Assembly: GCA_027077325.1 (NCBI GenBank)
Contig: JALTGF010000044.1
Coordinates: 1-13,071 of the forward strand
DNA: 13,071 nt
From: an archaeon
GTDB taxonomy: Archaea; Undinarchaeota; Undinarchaeia; Undinarchaeales; JALTGF01
Direction of reading: 5' to 3'
In this document: positions 1-7,132 of the stretch, in pieces
Numbering within the stretch: the first letter of the stretch is position 1
How the letters are laid out: each line of letters begins with the position of its first letter
Made by a program: the position numbers and the translations under genes
The notes under the pieces: model-generated
Database searches by the model: none
The model's input: only the letters and a program-made list of their open reading frames with translations
What the model was told of the DNA's origin: nothing

Positions 1-897
1 TATGTAGACACTGCCGCTCCAAATATCTCTTCGACAAGTCCTGCAAATAGTACTAAAGATATAAACCTAAGTACGAATGTTACCATCACCTTTAATGAAA
101 CAGTAAAGGGAGATACTGTAAATAATAATACTTTCTATTTACGTACACGTGGTGGAGTAAATATCCCAGCAGTTATAACTACTACAGATAATATTACTTT
201 TACTCTTGATCCTATTACAAACCTTAACTATTCAACCACTTATAATGTGACAATAACTACTGGTGTTAAAGATTTAAATGGCCGTCCAATTGCAAATATT
301 TATTGGTTTAAATTCCTCACCAAAGGCGAACCTATATCCTCATCAGGTGGTTCTAGTGAAATGCCTCCTTCTCCTCCTAAAACATATAACTTAACCGGTC
401 CTACTCAAAGTCTCTTGGTGAAAAAAGGAGATAAAGCTAGATTTGCTCTTGCAGGAGAGTCGCACACTATAAGTATTGATTATGTCATTGGTAGCCAAGT
501 AAAATTAATAATAAATTCCTCTCCAATTATTGTTGTTGCAAATGTTAATGAACCTAGTTATGTTGATATAGATGGAGATGGTGTTATTGATCTTGAAATT
601 TTAGTAACGCGTGTTTACAATGGTGCTGCTGATGTTACCTTTATATTACTTGGTAGTAGTGGCAAGGAAGTACAAAGTATAGTTTCTAATAAAAAGCCAG
701 CACCATACATCCCTTCAGGCCCAACAACTAAAAAAGAGGCCACACCTGAAAAAGTAATAACAAATGAAAATGTTAGTTCTCCTAGCGGTGGAGAGGCTAC
801 ACCAAAGTTGCCATTATGGACAATTGGTAGTGCTGCCATCATAGTGCTTACTTTAATTGGTATTGGTTATTATTACATTATTAGCAAAAAGAGCTAG
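1..897 (+). CDS. Membrane-anchored surface protein, 5' end outside the window (Ig-like Big_5 domain)
   Basis: The frame is open from base 1, so the GTG at 247 is internal and 298 C-terminal residues are visible. Residues about 3-108 look like a Big_5 bacterial Ig-like domain: it begins DTAAPNISSTSPANST, has the strand VTITFNETV, and ends TYNVTITTGVKDLNGRPI. Residues about 128-218 form a second beta-rich domain (KKGDKARFALAGESHTISID, then VDIDGDGVIDLEI at 189-201). I recall this style of domain from surface proteins of Woesearchaeota-like archaea, but have not checked it. A Pro/Thr/Ser/Gly/Lys linker (219-270) leads to one C-terminal transmembrane helix (about 272-294) and the short basic tail SKKS. 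This topology suits an extracellular protein held by a C-terminal anchor. Ligand or partner is unknown. Repeated Big_5 domains upstream are likely but not visible. Confidence 0.8.
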   Translation, partial: YVDTAAPNISSTSPANSTKDINLSTNVTITFNETVKGDTVNNNTFYLRTRGGVNIPAVITTTDNITFTLDPITNLNYSTTYNVTITTGVKDLNGRPIANIYWFKFLTKGEPISSSGGSSEMPPSPPKTYNLTGPTQSLLVKKGDKARFALAGESHTISIDYVIGSQVKLIINSSPIIVVANVNEPSYVDIDGDGVIDLEILVTRVYNGAADVTFILLGSSGKEVQSIVSNKKPAPYIPSGPTTKKEATPEKVITNENVSSPSGGEATPKLPLWTIGSAAIIVLTLIGIGYYYIISKKS

Positions 898-910
898 AGC
901 TCTAAATTTA

Positions 911-925
911 CAAAAACTTTTTATA
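911..925 (+). promoter_or_regulatory. Archaeal promoter (BRE/TATA) of pyrG, probably leaderless
   Basis: CAAAAACTTTTTATA has an A-rich BRE-like part followed by TTTTTATA (918-925). The box centre lies about 26 nt before the pyrG ATG at 947, and there is no Shine-Dalgarno motif before that ATG, so transcription probably begins at or next to the start codon. Confidence 0.6.
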
Positions 926-946
926 GGACAAAAGTAATACTTTAAT

Positions 947-2551
947 ATGCCTAAATATATCATAACAACTGGTGGTGTAATGTCTGGCCTTGGAAAAGGC
1001 ATAGCATCTGCTTCTATAGGTAAGATTCTCCAAAGTTATGGCTACAAGATTTCTATGGTCAAGATTGACCCATACATCAATATTGATGCTGGGACAATGA
1101 ACCCGTTTGAGCATGGGGAAGTTTTTGTTCTGGATGATGGCGGGGAAGTTGATATGGATCTTGGTACATATGAGCGATTTTTAAGTATAAACCTGTCACG
1201 AAAAAATAACATAACAACTGGAAAAGCATACAAGATTGTTATTGACAAGGAAAGAAAGGGAGAATATCTTGGAAAAACAGTCCAAATCATCCCGCATGTT
1301 ACAAATGAAATTAAAAAGCAAATAAGAACTGCTGCAAAGGGTTCTGATATAACAATCATTGAAATTGGCGGTACTGTCGGAGATATAGAGAGTATGCCGT
1401 TCTTAGAGGCAGTTCGGCAGTTGCGCAGAGAAGAAGGGCCTGAAAATGTTTTGTTTGTTCATGTAACTTTAATTCCTGTAATGAAAGTTGTCGGCGAGCA
1501 GAAAACAAAGCCAACACAGCACTCTGTCCAAAGATTAAGGGAAGCTGGAATCCAGCCGGATTTCATCCTTGGCAGGTGTGAAGTCCCCTTACTTGAAAAG
1601 ACAAAGAAAAAAATTGCTGATTTTTGTAATGTGCATCAGGATGAAGTTATCTCTGATCCAGATGCAGAATCAATTTATGAGGTCCCACTTATTTTAGAGG
1701 AAGAAGGTCTTGGAAAGATGATAGCTAAGAAGCTGAAGTTGAAGGCAAAGCAGGACTTAAAGAAATGGAAACAACTTGTTGAACGAATGAAAAACTCAAA
1801 AGAAACCATCACAGTTGCATTGGCTGGAAAATACACTGCCCTTGGTGATTCTTATGTGAGCATTATGGAATCCTTAAAGCATGCAGGCATAAGCAACAAG
1901 TGCAAGATAAAAATAAAGTGGATTGAAACGGAGGAGTTTGAAGAGGATCCACGCAACTTAAAGGAACTGGATGATGTAGATGGTCTTGTTGTTCCTGGTG
2001 GGTTTGGCTCCCGTGGCGCTGAGGGAAAAATAGCTGCAATTAACTATGCTCGCAAAAATAATATCCCTTTCCTAGGGCTCTGCTATGGTTTCCAACTTGC
2101 AGCAGTTGGCTTTGCTCGCGAAGTTTGCGGGCTTAAAGATGCAAACACCACTGAAAATGATCCAAAAACAAAGCACCCTGTTATCACCATACTGCCTGAG
2201 CAATACGCTGTGAAAGAAATGGGCGCTACAATGCGACTTGGTGCAATGCCCTGTGACATTGAAAAAGGGACATTGGCATATAGTTTATACAAGAAAGAAA
2301 GAATTTATGAGCGACACCGACACAGATATGAACTAAATCCAGATTATATTGATACTCTTGAATCGCACGGCCTTAAATTCTCAGGGAAATATCCAAAGAA
2401 ACAAATAATGGAAATTCTCGAGCTTCCAGGGCATCCTTTCTTTATGGCCACGCAGTTCCATCCAGAGTTTAAGTCAAGATTGGAAAATCCTTCGCCGCCT
2501 TTTGTTGGATTTGTGCGCGCATGCCTTGATCGTAAGAATAGAAACACTTAA
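947..2551 (+). CDS. pyrG: CTP synthase
   Basis: Makes CTP from UTP, ATP and glutamine, the last step of de novo pyrimidine nucleotide synthesis, in the cytosol. At 534 aa it is of normal family length. The N-terminal synthetase domain (about 1-270) carries the P-loop-like GGVMSGLGKGIASASIGK (9-26), the NPFEHGEVFVLDDGGEVDMDLG region with a Mg-binding Asp (D71), and EIGGTVGDIES with Glu139. The C-terminal class I glutamine amidotransferase domain (about 286-530) has the oxyanion stretch VVPGGFGSRG, nucleophile Cys379 in GLCYGFQ, and the His505/Glu507 dyad in QFHPEF. All catalytic residues look intact. The ATG at 947 is supported by the well-placed TATA box and by the conserved PKYIITTGG start. 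It is followed 58 nt later by eL40 on the same strand. Identification is secure. Confidence 0.98.
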   Translation: MPKYIITTGGVMSGLGKGIASASIGKILQSYGYKISMVKIDPYINIDAGTMNPFEHGEVFVLDDGGEVDMDLGTYERFLSINLSRKNNITTGKAYKIVIDKERKGEYLGKTVQIIPHVTNEIKKQIRTAAKGSDITIIEIGGTVGDIESMPFLEAVRQLRREEGPENVLFVHVTLIPVMKVVGEQKTKPTQHSVQRLREAGIQPDFILGRCEVPLLEKTKKKIADFCNVHQDEVISDPDAESIYEVPLILEEEGLGKMIAKKLKLKAKQDLKKWKQLVERMKNSKETITVALAGKYTALGDSYVSIMESLKHAGISNKCKIKIKWIETEEFEEDPRNLKELDDVDGLVVPGGFGSRGAEGKIAAINYARKNNIPFLGLCYGFQLAAVGFAREVCGLKDANTTENDPKTKHPVITILPEQYAVKEMGATMRLGAMPCDIEKGTLAYSLYKKERIYERHRHRYELNPDYIDTLESHGLKFSGKYPKKQIMEILELPGHPFFMATQFHPEFKSRLENPSPPFVGFVRACLDRKNRNT

Positions 2552-2609
2552 AAAGGGAGAAAGTATAGTTTAGTTCATCAAAGTTGAGGATAAACTCTAG
2601 AGGTTTAAA

Positions 2610-2777
2610 ATGGCAAGATTTCCAGAAGCAGAAGCAAGATTGTTTGACAATGTGTACATTTGCATGAAATGCAATGCTAAGAATAGAGTGGACCCACGCA
2701 GGGTTAGGCTTGGAAAAGCAAAGTGTCGTGAGTGTGGCTACACAAGATTAAGACCAAAGCGAAGAGAAAAGAAATAA
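2610..2777 (+). CDS. rpl40e: 50S ribosomal protein eL40 (L40e)
   Basis: A 55-aa basic zinc-ribbon protein of the large ribosomal subunit, found in archaea and eukaryotes. It starts MARFPEAEARLFDNVYICMK and has two CxxC knuckles, Cys18/Cys21 and Cys39/Cys42 (KCRECGYTRLRPK), followed by a Lys/Arg-rich tail. Length and spacing match archaeal L40e. The start is supported by a GAGG motif at 2600-2603, 6 nt before the ATG. The gene lies between pyrG and a small membrane-protein gene, all on the plus strand. It marks the genome as archaeal. Confidence 0.96.
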   Translation: MARFPEAEARLFDNVYICMKCNAKNRVDPRRVRLGKAKCRECGYTRLRPKRREKK

Positions 2778-2805
2778 GTATCTGAACTTGTTTTATTAAA
2801 TTGAA

Positions 2806-3153
2806 ATGTTAAATAATAAGGCACATCTAAATCCAGTAATAATTGGTGCATTTATTGTTGTTCTAGCAGTTGGCTTGTTCTTGTTGTATACTGGAAAAAC
2901 TGGGCATGAAATATCCGTTAAGTTAATTGTTCTTTTTGTGCTGATTGCCATAGCTTTCCAGTTTGTGCATCTTCTTGTTGCTGGGTTTGAAATCCCTGAA
3001 TTAATTGCATCTGTAATTGTATTTGCCCTGTCTATAATTGTCCTAAGATTTGTGATAGGAACTGGCGGAGATATCGCTTCTACTGTTTATAATAATATTG
3101 TTTTAGTAACTGCAGTTATTCTTGCTTTAGATTTTATGCAAGTTGTCAGATAG
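2806..3153 (+). CDS. Small four-helix membrane protein, unknown function
   Basis: 115 aa, almost entirely hydrophobic. Four likely transmembrane helices are visible at about 9-28, 37-59, 64-84 and 96-112. Short polar turns contain KTGHEIS (31-37), the FEIPE motif (61-65) and GTGGD (85-89). There is no signal peptide, cysteine or recognisable catalytic motif, and I do not recognise the family. It starts 28 nt after eL40 and probably shares its transcript; no clear ribosome-binding site precedes the ATG. The next plus-strand gene, the ROK kinase, has its own promoter, so this protein need not be part of that pathway. Confidence 0.75.
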   Translation: MLNNKAHLNPVIIGAFIVVLAVGLFLLYTGKTGHEISVKLIVLFVLIAIAFQFVHLLVAGFEIPELIASVIVFALSIIVLRFVIGTGGDIASTVYNNIVLVTAVILALDFMQVVR

Positions 3154-3169
3154 TCCCTAAAAAGATAAC

Positions 3170-3177
3170 CTTTTTAA
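3170..3177 (+). promoter_or_regulatory. TATA box of the ROK kinase operon
   Basis: CTTTTTAA, preceded by the A-rich AAAAAGATAA, is centred about 26 nt before the ATG at 3200. No Shine-Dalgarno motif is present, so this again predicts a leaderless first gene of an operon. Confidence 0.5.
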
Positions 3178-3199
3178 TCTAAATGCTTATATTCAACTT

Positions 3200-4039
3200 A
3201 TGGGTTTGATAGAATGCTATGACGTTGGTGGGACTAATCTTCGCGGAGCTATTTTTGATTCTGCAAGTGACAAAATCTTGTCAAAGAAGATTGTTAAAAC
3301 TAAGAAATCTGCTGAAAATTTTTTAGAGCAATTGAAAAGTGTTTCAAATTCTTTAAGATCTTCTGTAAAAGAAAGTATAAACCTAGTTTCTTTGGCGGTT
3401 CCTGGTCCTGTAGAAGGCAATATTCTTTTAGAGGCGCCAACAATGGGGATAAAAGAAGAAGTTGATTTTTCAAGTATGTTTTCAGAAAATGTCCTAGTGC
3501 TAAATGATATGGACGCTGCTGTGCTGGCCGAAAAGCACTTTGGATGGGGGAAGAACATAACCTCCTTATCTGTTGTTACAATAAGCACGGGGATTGGCGT
3601 TGGAACTCTAATTAATGGACAGTTAATACCTGGCGGGGAGTATGGACACGATGTCCTAGAAAGGAATGGTCCGATTTGCAGTTGCGGCAGGCGCGGATGC
3701 TGGGTTGCTCTGTGTTCTGGTTATGCAATTAAAAAAGCAACTGGGATGAATGCTGAAAGTTTTTTTAAGCAAGACAATGAAAAAACTAGAAAATTAATCA
3801 AAAAAATGAGGGACTACAACGCGCAAGGATTTGGCAATATAATAAATGCTGTTCGTGTTGAGAAAATTGTTGTCTCTGGATCAATTGGCTTAAATCAGTT
3901 TGAAAAAATAATCCCTTCAAAGGAAGAAATAAAAAAATACACTATTAATAAAATTCCTGACATTGTTCCAACTAAACTTGGGGATAATATTGGCTTGCTC
4001 GGTGCATATGTATACGGTAAGAAAGGAGGCGTGCTATGA
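3200..4039 (+). CDS. ROK-family sugar kinase
   Basis: A cytosolic ATP-dependent sugar kinase of the ROK family (glucokinase, ManNAc kinase and relatives). Visible motifs: phosphate-binding DVGGTN (8-13); AVPGPVEG (66-73); catalytic Asp103 in LNDMDAA; STGIGVGTLINGQL (129-142); GGEYGH with Glu147 and His150; and the structural zinc site formed by His150 with Cys160, Cys162 and Cys167 (CSCGRRGC). At 279 aa it is slightly short for the family, mostly in the C-terminal half. One oddity: the family's sugar-contacting Glu just after the zinc site (GCxE) is Val169 here (GCWVALCSG), so the substrate may not be glucose. It overlaps the next gene by ATGA (4036-4039), so they are translationally coupled. 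With a 6-phosphogluconate dehydrogenase downstream, glucose or another hexose is plausible, but the substrate is not assigned. Confidence 0.88.
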   Translation: MGLIECYDVGGTNLRGAIFDSASDKILSKKIVKTKKSAENFLEQLKSVSNSLRSSVKESINLVSLAVPGPVEGNILLEAPTMGIKEEVDFSSMFSENVLVLNDMDAAVLAEKHFGWGKNITSLSVVTISTGIGVGTLINGQLIPGGEYGHDVLERNGPICSCGRRGCWVALCSGYAIKKATGMNAESFFKQDNEKTRKLIKKMRDYNAQGFGNIINAVRVEKIVVSGSIGLNQFEKIIPSKEEIKKYTINKIPDIVPTKLGDNIGLLGAYVYGKKGGVL

Positions 4040-4959
4040 AAATTGGATTAATAGGTCTAGGGAAAATGGGATTTGGAGCTGCTAAGCATTTAACTGAAGA
4101 TGGATTTGATGTAGTGGCTACTGATGTAAAAAAGGAAGTTGTGGATGATGCAAAATCTAATGGAATTGATGCTGTGTATACCATGGGTGAAATGATTGAA
4201 AAACTAGGTGCTCAAAAGATAGTCCTTTTAATGGTACCTGCTAGTGCAGTTGGAAATTGTATAGATAATTTAATCTCGAAAATGAGCTCAGGAGATATAA
4301 TTGCAGATTGCGGAAATTCTTTTTACAAGGATTCTATACAAAGGGCCCAACTGTTAAAAGAAAACGGTATCTATTTTTTAGATATTGGCATGAGCGGAGG
4401 AATAAGAATTAAAGATGGGCAGGCCTGTATGATGGTGGGCGGAGATATAAACGCCTATGATACTCTTGAGCCAGTTTTCAAATCTCTTTGTGTCTCCAAT
4501 GGCTATGGCCATGTTGGAAAAAGTGGTGCGGGGCACCTGGTAAAGGGTTACCACAATCTTGTTGAATACATCACCTTGGAAGGTATCTCTGAGGGTGCAG
4601 CAGCAATAAAAAGCATTTCAGAAAGAGAGGGGCTTGGGATTAATTTAAGAGATGTTTTTGACTTGTGGAATCACGGAAGTATTAACGAAGGAAAGCTTGT
4701 AGAATATGCAAAGGAAGCGCTTGAAAAATATGGGACTGAACTAAGTGGCGTTAATGGCCACGTAAAAGGCGAAACCATAGATGAGATGCAAAAACTTGTT
4801 TCTCTCTCAGAAAAGAATGGGGTTGAGGTTCCTGCTGCAGTAGTTGCCATAAACAAACGAATTGAGTCCAATAAGAAGGGGAGTTATGCCACTAAACTAA
4901 TTAATGCAATGAGAAATGTCTTTGGCGGGCACATCCCTGGAAAAAATACAAGAAAATGA
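4036..4959 (+). CDS. gnd: 6-phosphogluconate dehydrogenase, short (GntZ/YqeC-type) form
   Basis: Oxidatively decarboxylates 6-phosphogluconate to ribulose 5-phosphate. The 307-aa length fits the short, mainly prokaryotic class. The N-terminal Rossmann fold has GLIGLGKMG (4-12) and an Asp at the end of strand 2 (VVATD, D30), which favours NAD+ over NADP+. Downstream are DCGNSFYKD (91-99), the substrate loop GMSGG (118-122), catalytic Lys170 and Glu177 in GAGHLVKGYHNLVEY (spaced as in known enzymes, where they are seven residues apart), DLWNHGS (209-215), and the class hallmark RNVFGGH (293-299). Its start has a strong GGAGG (4025-4029) 6 nt upstream and overlaps the ROK stop. It overlaps the next gene by ATGA. 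Oxidative pentose-phosphate enzymes are sparse in archaea, and no glucose-6-phosphate dehydrogenase is seen here. A 3-hydroxyisobutyrate dehydrogenase relative is less likely given the KxxHNxxEY and FGGH motifs. Confidence 0.9.
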   Translation: MKIGLIGLGKMGFGAAKHLTEDGFDVVATDVKKEVVDDAKSNGIDAVYTMGEMIEKLGAQKIVLLMVPASAVGNCIDNLISKMSSGDIIADCGNSFYKDSIQRAQLLKENGIYFLDIGMSGGIRIKDGQACMMVGGDINAYDTLEPVFKSLCVSNGYGHVGKSGAGHLVKGYHNLVEYITLEGISEGAAAIKSISEREGLGINLRDVFDLWNHGSINEGKLVEYAKEALEKYGTELSGVNGHVKGETIDEMQKLVSLSEKNGVEVPAAVVAINKRIESNKKGSYATKLINAMRNVFGGHIPGKNTRK

Positions 4960-5567
4960 TAATTGATATCTCTCGAGAAATTAGTGAAGATATGGCCGTT
5001 TATAAAAATGATGAGAAATTCAGGCCAAATTTAAGCAAGGTTAAATCTCTTAAAGAAAATGGTTCAAATATGACAAAGATGGTCCTGTATAGTCACACCG
5101 GTACGCATATTGATGCTCCTTTCCATTTTTTTGAAAGTGGCAAAAGGATAGATGAGCTGCCTCTTGACAAATTTTATGGCAAGTGTAAAGTGTTTGACCT
5201 AACAAATTTAGATGAAAAAATAACAAGCGGAGATTTAGAGCAGTTGGATATTCAAGATGGTGATATTATTTTGTTTAAGACAAAAAACTCCTTTTCAGAA
5301 AATTTTAACTTTAACTTTGTTTACTTGGACAAGTCGGCGGCAGAATACCTGGTTTCTAAAAAAGTAAAGATGGTTGGTATTGATGAGCTTGGCGTGGAGA
5401 GAGAGCAGCCCGGGCACGAAACACACAAACTCCTGCTTGGAGCAGAAATCCCAATAATTGAGGGCTTAAATCTAAGGGATGTTCCGCCTGGAAGTTATAC
5501 TATCTATTGTTTTCCTCTTAAAATACGTGCTGATGCATCTCCTGCCAGAGCAGTTTTGATAAAGTAA
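4956..5567 (+). CDS. Cyclase-family metal-dependent hydrolase (kynurenine formamidase-like)
   Basis: 203 aa, full length for the cyclase/KynB-like family, whose members hydrolyse amides, esters or cyclic compounds using two metal ions. It carries the signature HTGTHIDAPFH: His47, His51, Asp53 and His57. His157 and Glu169, 12 residues apart, sit where the remaining ligands are expected. The C terminus has the family-like ADASPARAVL. No signal peptide, so cytosolic. It is the third gene of the ROK-6PGDH operon, overlapping gnd by ATGA, with no Shine-Dalgarno motif of its own. Nothing for tryptophan or kynurenine metabolism is nearby, so the context points instead to a sugar acid or lactone; this is inference only. 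The stop codon abuts the stop of the convergent gene with no spacer. Confidence 0.85.
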   Translation: MIIDISREISEDMAVYKNDEKFRPNLSKVKSLKENGSNMTKMVLYSHTGTHIDAPFHFFESGKRIDELPLDKFYGKCKVFDLTNLDEKITSGDLEQLDIQDGDIILFKTKNSFSENFNFNFVYLDKSAAEYLVSKKVKMVGIDELGVEREQPGHETHKLLLGAEIPIIEGLNLRDVPPGSYTIYCFPLKIRADASPARAVLIK

Positions 5568-6224
5568 CTACTTTAATTTTGGCTCTAATATCACAACTTT
5601 TGCTTTATCTCCAACCAACTGCTTGAACTTCTCAGCGTCTTCTATTGCTCCTGCGACTCCCGCGCCATAGTGCATTGGAATTGCTACTTTTGGCTTTATC
5701 ATTTGGACGGCTTCTGCAGCCTCCTCTGGGCTCATTACATACGTTCCGCTCACGCAGAGAAATGCAACGTCAACATCTAGATCTTCCATCTCAGGGATTG
5801 CATCTGTGTCCCCGCAGTGATAAAATGAAGTTCCGTTTACTTTAAATATAAACCCAAGTCCGCCATTTTCTTTTGGATGAAATCTTTGCCTTTCTGGCTT
5901 TATATTGTATGCAGGAATTGCCTTAATCTCAACGCCTTTCACATTTTTTGTCTCGCCGGCTGACATAACTTCTGCCCCTGAAATTTTTTCTGATGCCTTT
6001 TGGTTTGTTACTATCACTGTGTCCTCTTTTTTTATTAGTTCAATTGAATCTGGATCACAATGGTCATAGTGGTCATGTGAAACTAAAATTAAGTCGGCTT
6101 TTTCAAGATTGCCCCTCAACTTGTAGGGGTCTGTGTAAATGACCAAGTCATGTGCTTTAATTTTAAAGCAGTCGTGAATGAGCCATTCAATTTCAATGTT
6201 GTTAATATCATAATTAGTTGCCAT
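5568..6224 (-). CDS. Metallo-beta-lactamase-fold hydrolase (UlaG/UPF0173-like)
   Basis: A 218-aa single-domain metallo-beta-lactamase-fold protein. The metal-binding motif HDHYDH (His50, Asp51, His52, Asp54, His55) follows LILVS; further ligands are probably Asp139 in HCGDTD and His185 in IPMHYG. The DPYKL segment near residue 32 and the IPMHYG ending fit the UlaG (L-ascorbate-6-phosphate lactonase)/UPF0173 group. The actual substrate is unknown; many relatives are generic metal-dependent hydrolases. The start at 6224 has AGGTGG upstream (6235-6230). The gene lies 45 nt downstream of the exporter gene on the same strand and ends tail-to-tail with the cyclase gene. A link to sugar lactone metabolism through the neighbouring convergent operon is possible but speculative. 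Confidence 0.85.
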   Translation of the reverse strand: MATNYDINNIEIEWLIHDCFKIKAHDLVIYTDPYKLRGNLEKADLILVSHDHYDHCDPDSIELIKKEDTVIVTNQKASEKISGAEVMSAGETKNVKGVEIKAIPAYNIKPERQRFHPKENGGLGFIFKVNGTSFYHCGDTDAIPEMEDLDVDVAFLCVSGTYVMSPEEAAEAVQMIKPKVAIPMHYGAGVAGAIEDAEKFKQLVGDKAKVVILEPKLK

Positions 6225-6246
6225 TTAAACCACCTGCTAAAAGTTG

Positions 6247-6265
6247 TCTTTAAAACTTATTAAAC
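6247..6265 (-). promoter_or_regulatory. Possible TATA element(s) upstream of the metallo-hydrolase gene
   Basis: On the minus strand GTTTAATAAG and TTTTAAAG lie 20-40 nt before the ATG at 6224. Either could place the transcription start at or just before the ribosome-binding site. They are AT-rich and not distinctive. Confidence 0.3.
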
Positions 6266-6269
6266 TTTC

Positions 6270-7103
6270 TCAAAGCCCAATTAAAACTAAAATTAGTCCA
6301 ATTGCCAGGCCAAATGCAACATTGAAAAGCTTGACAGCAATTGAATCCTTAACTGAATAAGAGAGAAGCGGAAGCAAACCATGTCCATCTTGGACTAAGG
6401 AACTTGTTAAAAGCACCGAAAATGGGATTAACCCCTGTGCAAACATAGTAACAAATATTAGGTGTGGTCCGGATTCAGGAATGATCCCAATTAGTGCTGC
6501 CAAAATTACTAAAAGAATTGCATTTTTTGGAAGTATTGCAGCCAAGTCAAATCGCTGGGTTAGTATTTGCATTGCAAGCAGCGTGAAGAAGATCCAAAGG
6601 AACAATTTTGGTATGTGCTTTCTCAATACGTGCTTGTAAACGTGCTCCTTTAAGAAGTGCTTTGCATTTAGTTCTTTCTTTTTCTCGTGAATTTCTATGC
6701 AGCATGGCGCTGCGGTTTTGTACTTTATCTTTTTTATAAGTCTATCTGCTAGAAATCCGCCAATTATCCCAAATACAATGCATGCTGCAAAAATAATTAT
6801 TGCTGCCTTTGGGACCATTGCAAGCATTACAAACGCCTCATCCCCTGCTGTTGAAATCATTACTGCAGTTAAAGCCCCGAACCCAACAAGCCCGTGCGTG
6901 TAAAGTGAAACAACAAAAAACGCGTCAATACACCCGGGAATTGCTCCGAGAATTGATGAGCCAACAACTTGGTTCGTTTCGTTTTTAGTCAGAACCTTTT
7001 TGATTTTTTCTTTATGCCTTATCTCGACCCATTCAATGCCAATCATTAGCAGGGCTACAATGAAGACTATCTTTAATGTTTCAAGTAAAATCTCTAATAT
7101 CAT
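6270..7103 (-). CDS. Putative heavy-metal/manganese exporter, ArsP_2 (DUF2899) family
   Basis: 277 aa, about eight to ten transmembrane segments in two halves separated by a cytosolic loop (about 121-165). The paired motifs GAIPGC (53-58) with GDEAF (87-91), and GIIPESGPH (206-214) with QDGHG (238-242), match the family annotated as putative 10TM heavy-metal exporter, also named arsenic efflux protein or putative manganese transporter. The loop is rich in possible metal ligands: Cys134, Cys135, His139, His149, His154, His158 and His163. The ion carried is not known from sequence. It begins 29 nt after the cysS stop on the same strand and may be the tail of the cysteine operon, which could link thiol supply with metal handling (inference). 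A GAGGAG motif lies 15 nt before the ATG, rather far. Confidence 0.8.
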   Translation of the reverse strand: MILEILLETLKIVFIVALLMIGIEWVEIRHKEKIKKVLTKNETNQVVGSSILGAIPGCIDAFFVVSLYTHGLVGFGALTAVMISTAGDEAFVMLAMVPKAAIIIFAACIVFGIIGGFLADRLIKKIKYKTAAPCCIEIHEKKKELNAKHFLKEHVYKHVLRKHIPKLFLWIFFTLLAMQILTQRFDLAAILPKNAILLVILAALIGIIPESGPHLIFVTMFAQGLIPFSVLLTSSLVQDGHGLLPLLSYSVKDSIAVKLFNVAFGLAIGLILVLIGL

Positions 7104-7132
7104 AAGTTACTATTATAACTCCTCACTAATAT

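Noticed and set aside
890..903. Inverted repeat AGAGCT-AG-AGCTCT at the stop codon of the surface-protein gene, as a possible terminator.
   Set aside because: The 2-nt centre is too small for a hairpin loop, no T run follows directly, and archaeal termination does not need a hairpin.
1042..1359. Minus-strand ORF of 105 codons inside pyrG.
   Set aside because: Reverse complement of the conserved CTP synthase domain; no promoter or ribosome-binding site.
3185..3193. TATATT-like sequence (CTTATATTC) as the ROK kinase promoter.
   Set aside because: It is only about 10 nt before the ATG; the box at 3170-3177 has the right distance.
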